Position numbers and translations under genes: made by a program. The notes beneath the pieces were generated by a model that worked only from the letters and a program-made list of their open reading frames with translations, was not told the DNA's origin and did no database searches. Below, one piece after another: positions 32,457-35,911 of a DNA stretch of 35,911 bases (its first letter is position 1; each line of letters starts with the position of its first letter). Source of the DNA: CAZVCJ01 sp964625745 (GTDB lineage Bacteria > Chloroflexota > Anaerolineae > VGOG01); the NCBI GenBank assembly GCA_964625745.1, contig CAZVCJ010000019.1, positions 1-35,911 of the forward strand, read 5' to 3'.

Positions 32457-33272
32457 CTACTGAGCCAGCTTTAGCATGGCTCGCCAGACTTTGAAAACGG
32501 TCAGAAGGTCGTCGTGAGTGTATTCGATGTGTCTCCCGCTGGTGCGCCGGCTGCCAGGGATGAGCTCCGCCATGTCCAGATGCGCGCTGGAGGTGAAGTC
32601 CACTGCCAGAGTGATGGGCGGCTCGACGACGAAGGGCTTCCCCCCTTCTTTCGCTTTCGCCAGCGCACTCTGGGCCGCCTGGCGGATGAGATCGTGGACC
32701 GCCTCTGGCGCCAGGCACCTGGCGGCGTAGCGGCCGTAGCTCTCTTTGACGGCTACGCCTTCCACCGTGCCCAGCAAAGCCGTGGCTTCTTCCACCAGCA
32801 GCTTGTCCCCAGTTACCAACACCACCGGCACGCCGAAGTAGCCGGCCAGGGCAGCGTTGAGGCCCGTCTCGCCCATCGGGCGGCCGTTCAGGCTCACCTG
32901 GTAGACGATGCCGGAGTAGGTGTGGTCCAGCACGCTGTAGGCGGTGCCAGCCTGGGCGTGGTAGCCGATGAAGAAGGCGGCATCGAAGAGGCTCCCTTCA
33001 ATCCCTTGCATCATTGAGAGGGGCTTGGGCGAACCGGAGATGAGCTGGGCAGCGGGGTTCAGTTCCTCAATGAGGATGTTGCGCATCGAGCCATGGGAGT
33101 CGTTGACCAGAACCTCGCTCGCCCCGGCAGCCAAAGCCCCTTCAATGGCGGCGTTGAGCTCCCTCGTCATCAGCCTTTGGCCCCGCTTGTACTCCTCGTT
33201 GTTCATCTCGGTTTGCTTGCCGGCTACTACACCTGAGATGCCTTCCATGTCGCACGAGATGTAAACTTTCAT
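32457..33272 (-). CDS. dppA: D-aminopeptidase, M55 family
   Basis: 271 residues, normal for DppA. Zinc ligands are all visible: D8 and E10 in CDMEGISG, H60 in NDSHG, H105 in GYHAQAG, E135 in GETGLN; H116 in the LDHTYSG segment is also conserved. It cleaves N-terminal D-amino acids from short peptides such as peptidoglycan-derived D-Ala-D-Ala, and the enzyme is a self-compartmentalising ring. ATG 33272 has a perfect AAGGAGGTC four bases upstream, and the conserved protein begins there; earlier in-frame codons are non-homologous. Confidence 0.95.
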   Translation of the reverse strand: MKVYISCDMEGISGVVAGKQTEMNNEEYKRGQRLMTRELNAAIEGALAAGASEVLVNDSHGSMRNILIEELNPAAQLISGSPKPLSMMQGIEGSLFDAAFFIGYHAQAGTAYSVLDHTYSGIVYQVSLNGRPMGETGLNAALAGYFGVPVVLVTGDKLLVEEATALLGTVEGVAVKESYGRYAARCLAPEAVHDLIRQAAQSALAKAKEGGKPFVVEPPITLAVDFTSSAHLDMAELIPGSRRTSGRHIEYTHDDLLTVFKVWRAMLKLAQ

Positions 33273-33302
33273 TTTGACCTCCTTAAGCTCTGTGTTGGGC
33301 GA

Positions 33303-33351
33303 GGTTTCCGACCGAAGCCCTGGCACTGCTCCTCGGCGATGGTCGGAGACC
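33303..33351. repeat. Interrupted inverted repeat GGTTTCCGACC / GGTCGGAGACC
   Basis: 11-bp arms with one G-T pair, 27-bp spacer, in the gap between dppA and the GGDEF gene. The arm resembles the palindrome inserted in the glycosyltransferase gene (GGTCTCCTGACC). Confidence 0.5.
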
Positions 33352-33378
33352 TGGCCGAACGGCTGGCGATTAGCCCTG

Positions 33379-35911
33379 CTATCCAGGCGTATCGCCCCGC
33401 TTCTTCTCATACATCGCCCTGTCCGCCTGGGTCAGCAGGTCATCGATGGAGCAGGGGCGTTCGGGATCGTAGCGCGCCAGGCCCACGCTTAACGATAGCT
33501 TGTAGCGGAGGTCTCCCCTGGCGTTACGAGCCTCCAGGTTCCCCTGCAAACGAGTGGCGAGAATCTCGGCGGGGAACCCGTCGGTTTCTATCGCCAGCAC
33601 CACAAACTCGTCCCCGCCAATGCGAGCCACGATGTCCGACTCGCGAAAAGTCTCTCTGAGGGCATTGGCGACCTCGATCAAGGCCCGGTCTCCCTCAGCG
33701 TGACCAAAGGCATCGTTAATCTGCTTCAGGCCATCAAAGTCGGCGAAAAGCAGCACCATTCTCCTCTTCGCGCGATCGGCTGTCTTCAACTGCTGTTGGG
33801 CCAAGGTTAGGAAGCCGCGCCGGTTGTACAGGTTCGTGAGGTCGTCCACCAGGGCCAGGGCGCGCAGTGTCTCCTCCATCCGCTTGCGCGCGGTGATGTC
33901 GGTGTAGACGGCGACTACTCCAATGAACTCATCCCTCACCAGGATGGGAGACGCGGCCACGATGACGTCTACAGGAGAGCTGTCCTTTCGATAACGGATG
34001 GCCTCTGTGGGAGGCACTTCTCCCCCGCCCGTGACTTTCCGCATAAGCCTGGATGCCTCTTCGAACACATCGGGCCTGGTGACCACATGATCAATGTTCT
34101 TACCGGCCACCTCCTCCTGTGAGTGTCCGAACAGCCTCTCCGCGCCTGGGTTCCATTCTACGATTCGATGGTGGGCATCCAGGGTGACGATGGCGTCGGG
34201 AGCGGCTCCCAGCACCCCTTCCAGATACACTCGGCGCTTTTCGATCTCGCGCTCCGCCCGCACCCGCTCGGTGATGTCGGTGTAGATAGCGACTACCCCG
34301 ATCACCTCATCCCCCACCAGGATGGGGGAACCGGCTACGATGACGTCCACCGGAGAGCCATCCTTTCGATAACGGACGGTCTCTGTGGGAGACAATGCCT
34401 TTCCGCCCAGGGCCCTCTGCGTAAACCCGGGCGCCTCCTCGAAGACATCGGGGTTGGTGACCAGGTGGTCAAGATGCTGGCCGAGCGCCTCCTCCCGTGA
34501 GTATTCGAACAGCCTCTCTGCGCCTGCGTTCCACTCCACGACCTGAAAGCGGTCATCCAGGGTGACGATGGCGTCGGGGGCCTCTCTCAGCACCCCTTCC
34601 AAATACATCCGGCGCTCTTCGATCTCTTCGAAAAGGTGCGCGTTCTCGATGGCGATGGCCGCCTGGTTGGCGAAGGCCGAGAGGGTGCGCTTGTTCCCCT
34701 CGGTAAAAGCATGGGGCCGAAAGCTCTGCACGGAAATGACGCCCACGACCTTGCCCTTGACAAGAAGGGGAAAGCCTAGCCAGGATTGGATCTCGGGCTT
34801 CCCCACCTGGCCCGGAGTCACCGGCGGGCTTTCCTTTTCGAAATCGCCGATGAAAAGGGGCTTCCTGGATTGGACTATCCAGGTCGTCAGGCCACCTTCG
34901 TCGAGCTTCTTGGTGAACTTTGGCAGCCATTCACCCTCTTCGACGAAGATATCGAAGCGTAGTTCTCCTCTCGCCTCATCGTACAGGGCGATGTAGAAGG
35001 TATCGGGGCTCATCAAGCGGTTGACCTGCTCGTGAATCGCCCTCAGTGTCTTATCGAGTTCCAGGGCGGAGGTCACGGCCAGGCCAACGTCGTAAAGGCC
35101 AGCCATCTCTTCGTAGAGACGAGCGTTCTGGATGCCCATAGCCAGACGGTCAGCCACCGCTTCCATGGCCATGACGTCCGCGTGGTCGAAATCGTTGAGG
35201 TGAACACTTTGCATGTCCAGAACGCCGATTACCTTGTCGCCCAGCTTGACGGGAACGCACAACTCTGATTTGTTCAGAGCCTCCTCCAGGAAGCCCTCGA
35301 CGTAGTAGGGATCCTTGCTGATGTCGTTGGCCAGGTAGGATTCGCCCGTCCTGACAACGAGGCCGATGATGCCTTCGTCCAACGACTGGCGATACTCGCC
35401 CGGCACTACGTGTTCGAAGCCGCCAGCGACTGCCTGAACCACTACCTCGCGGCACTCTTCGTCCAGAAGGAAAAGGGCCACGTTGTAGTAGTTGAAGCTC
35501 TCCTGTATAGAACGGGTCACTTCCTGCATTATCGTGTCCGAATCCAAGATGGAGGCCGCTTTCTCACCCACCTCGTTGATCAGCGCCAGTTGGGTGCTTC
35601 TTCGTTTCTCTTCCTCGAAGAGCCGCGCGTTCTCGAGAGCCACGGCTATCCGGTCAGCCACCGCTTCCATGACCACGACGTCCGCCTGTTCGAAATCGTT
35701 GAGGTGAACACTTTGCATGTCCAGAACGCCGATTACCTTGTCGCCCAACTGGACGGGAACACACAGCTCCGATTCAGTCAGGATTTCCTCTGAGAAGCCC
35801 TTGATATAGTGGGGGTCCTTGCTGACGTCATCAGCCAACCAGGATATGCCTGTCCTGGTGACAAAGCCGGCAATGCCCTGGTCTATGGATTGGCGATACT
35901 CGCCCGGCACC
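33379..35911 (-). CDS. Diguanylate cyclase with GAF-GAF-GAF-PAS-PAS-GGDEF architecture (5' end beyond right edge)
   Basis: Makes c-di-GMP from two GTP. Visible residues: partial GAF (1-100), GAF (about 108-262), GAF (about 268-425), PAS (about 432-550), PAS (about 556-675), GGDEF (about 683-840). The active site is intact at 765-769 (GGDEF), and RESD lies five residues before it, the RxxD inhibitory site for product feedback. No EAL domain and no membrane helix is visible, so it is a probable cytosolic multi-input sensor. GAF1 and GAF2 share long identical blocks (SELCVPV, LGDKVIGVLDMQSVHLND), as do the two PAS domains (YLEGVL, APDAIVTLD), showing internal duplication. The window starts inside GAF1; no true start is present. 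Confidence 0.95.
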   Translation of the reverse strand, partial: VPGEYRQSIDQGIAGFVTRTGISWLADDVSKDPHYIKGFSEEILTESELCVPVQLGDKVIGVLDMQSVHLNDFEQADVVVMEAVADRIAVALENARLFEEEKRRSTQLALINEVGEKAASILDSDTIMQEVTRSIQESFNYYNVALFLLDEECREVVVQAVAGGFEHVVPGEYRQSLDEGIIGLVVRTGESYLANDISKDPYYVEGFLEEALNKSELCVPVKLGDKVIGVLDMQSVHLNDFDHADVMAMEAVADRLAMGIQNARLYEEMAGLYDVGLAVTSALELDKTLRAIHEQVNRLMSPDTFYIALYDEARGELRFDIFVEEGEWLPKFTKKLDEGGLTTWIVQSRKPLFIGDFEKESPPVTPGQVGKPEIQSWLGFPLLVKGKVVGVISVQSFRPHAFTEGNKRTLSAFANQAAIAIENAHLFEEIEERRMYLEGVLREAPDAIVTLDDRFQVVEWNAGAERLFEYSREEALGQHLDHLVTNPDVFEEAPGFTQRALGGKALSPTETVRYRKDGSPVDVIVAGSPILVGDEVIGVVAIYTDITERVRAEREIEKRRVYLEGVLGAAPDAIVTLDAHHRIVEWNPGAERLFGHSQEEVAGKNIDHVVTRPDVFEEASRLMRKVTGGGEVPPTEAIRYRKDSSPVDVIVAASPILVRDEFIGVVAVYTDITARKRMEETLRALALVDDLTNLYNRRGFLTLAQQQLKTADRAKRRMVLLFADFDGLKQINDAFGHAEGDRALIEVANALRETFRESDIVARIGGDEFVVLAIETDGFPAEILATRLQGNLEARNARGDLRYKLSLSVGLARYDPERPCSIDDLLTQADRAMYEKKRGDTPG

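Noticed and set aside
33272..33410. Upstream extension of dppA
   Set aside because: A perfect Shine-Dalgarno sequence and the conserved MKVYISCDMEG start lie at 33272; the extra codons overlap the GGDEF gene's 3' end and have no conserved pattern.

Overview
The window looks like a chromosomal scaffold from a Chloroflexota bacterium (Anaerolineae- or Dehalococcoidia-like), probably a metagenome-assembled genome. This placement is inference. It rests on lipoproteins with long Thr/Pro linkers, a surface protein carrying a VYLPLI-type linker motif, a cobalamin-type short ('core') MetE next to mtnA, many membrane glycosyltransferases, and a 100-N scaffold gap. No rRNA, tRNA, CRISPR array or intact transposase was seen.

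Layout. Positions 1-5437 (minus strand) hold a SAM-I riboswitch-controlled unit: mtnA, a core-MetE-like methionine synthase, glucose-1-phosphate cytidylyltransferase, and a CDP-glucose 4,6-dehydratase-like SDR fused in frame to a Phd/YefM-type antitoxin. A PIN toxin and a second SDR (cut by the window edge) follow. Divergent from it at 5448 is a leaderless-looking gene for a TPR/lytic-transglycosylase lipoprotein. Positions 8056-8283 carry a folded inverted-repeat element. GNAT and AIM24-family genes follow, each with its own promoter, and then a plus-strand operon: fabF, PIG-L deacetylase, PatB/MalY-type lyase, SH3b lipoprotein (10174-14662).

From 14874 to the end everything is on the minus strand. 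14874-24116 is a cell-surface/glycan block: methyltransferase, PMT-like glycosyltransferase, B12-binding radical SAM enzyme, a truncated nucleotide-sugar dehydrogenase tail, a beta-propeller surface protein and a large GT-C glycosyltransferase. 24128-33272 is mixed metabolism: thioesterase, aminotransferase, ClpP-fold membrane protease, PHP fragment, secreted protein split by the assembly gap, UMF1-type MFS transporter, HAD nucleotidase, EamA exporter and DppA aminopeptidase. A GAF-GAF-GAF-PAS-PAS-GGDEF diguanylate cyclase runs off the right edge.

The most unusual content is non-coding. (1) There are 7-8-nt-period stutter repeats, several folded back into hairpins; one inflates P3 of the SAM-I riboswitch and two flank rfbF. 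(2) There are multi-hairpin elements at 8056-8283 and 32298-32430. (3) Long palindromes lie at gene edges, and one is inserted in frame inside a glycosyltransferase gene with an apparent target duplication. (4) A 16-bp terminal-inverted-repeat element has truncated a sugar dehydrogenase gene.
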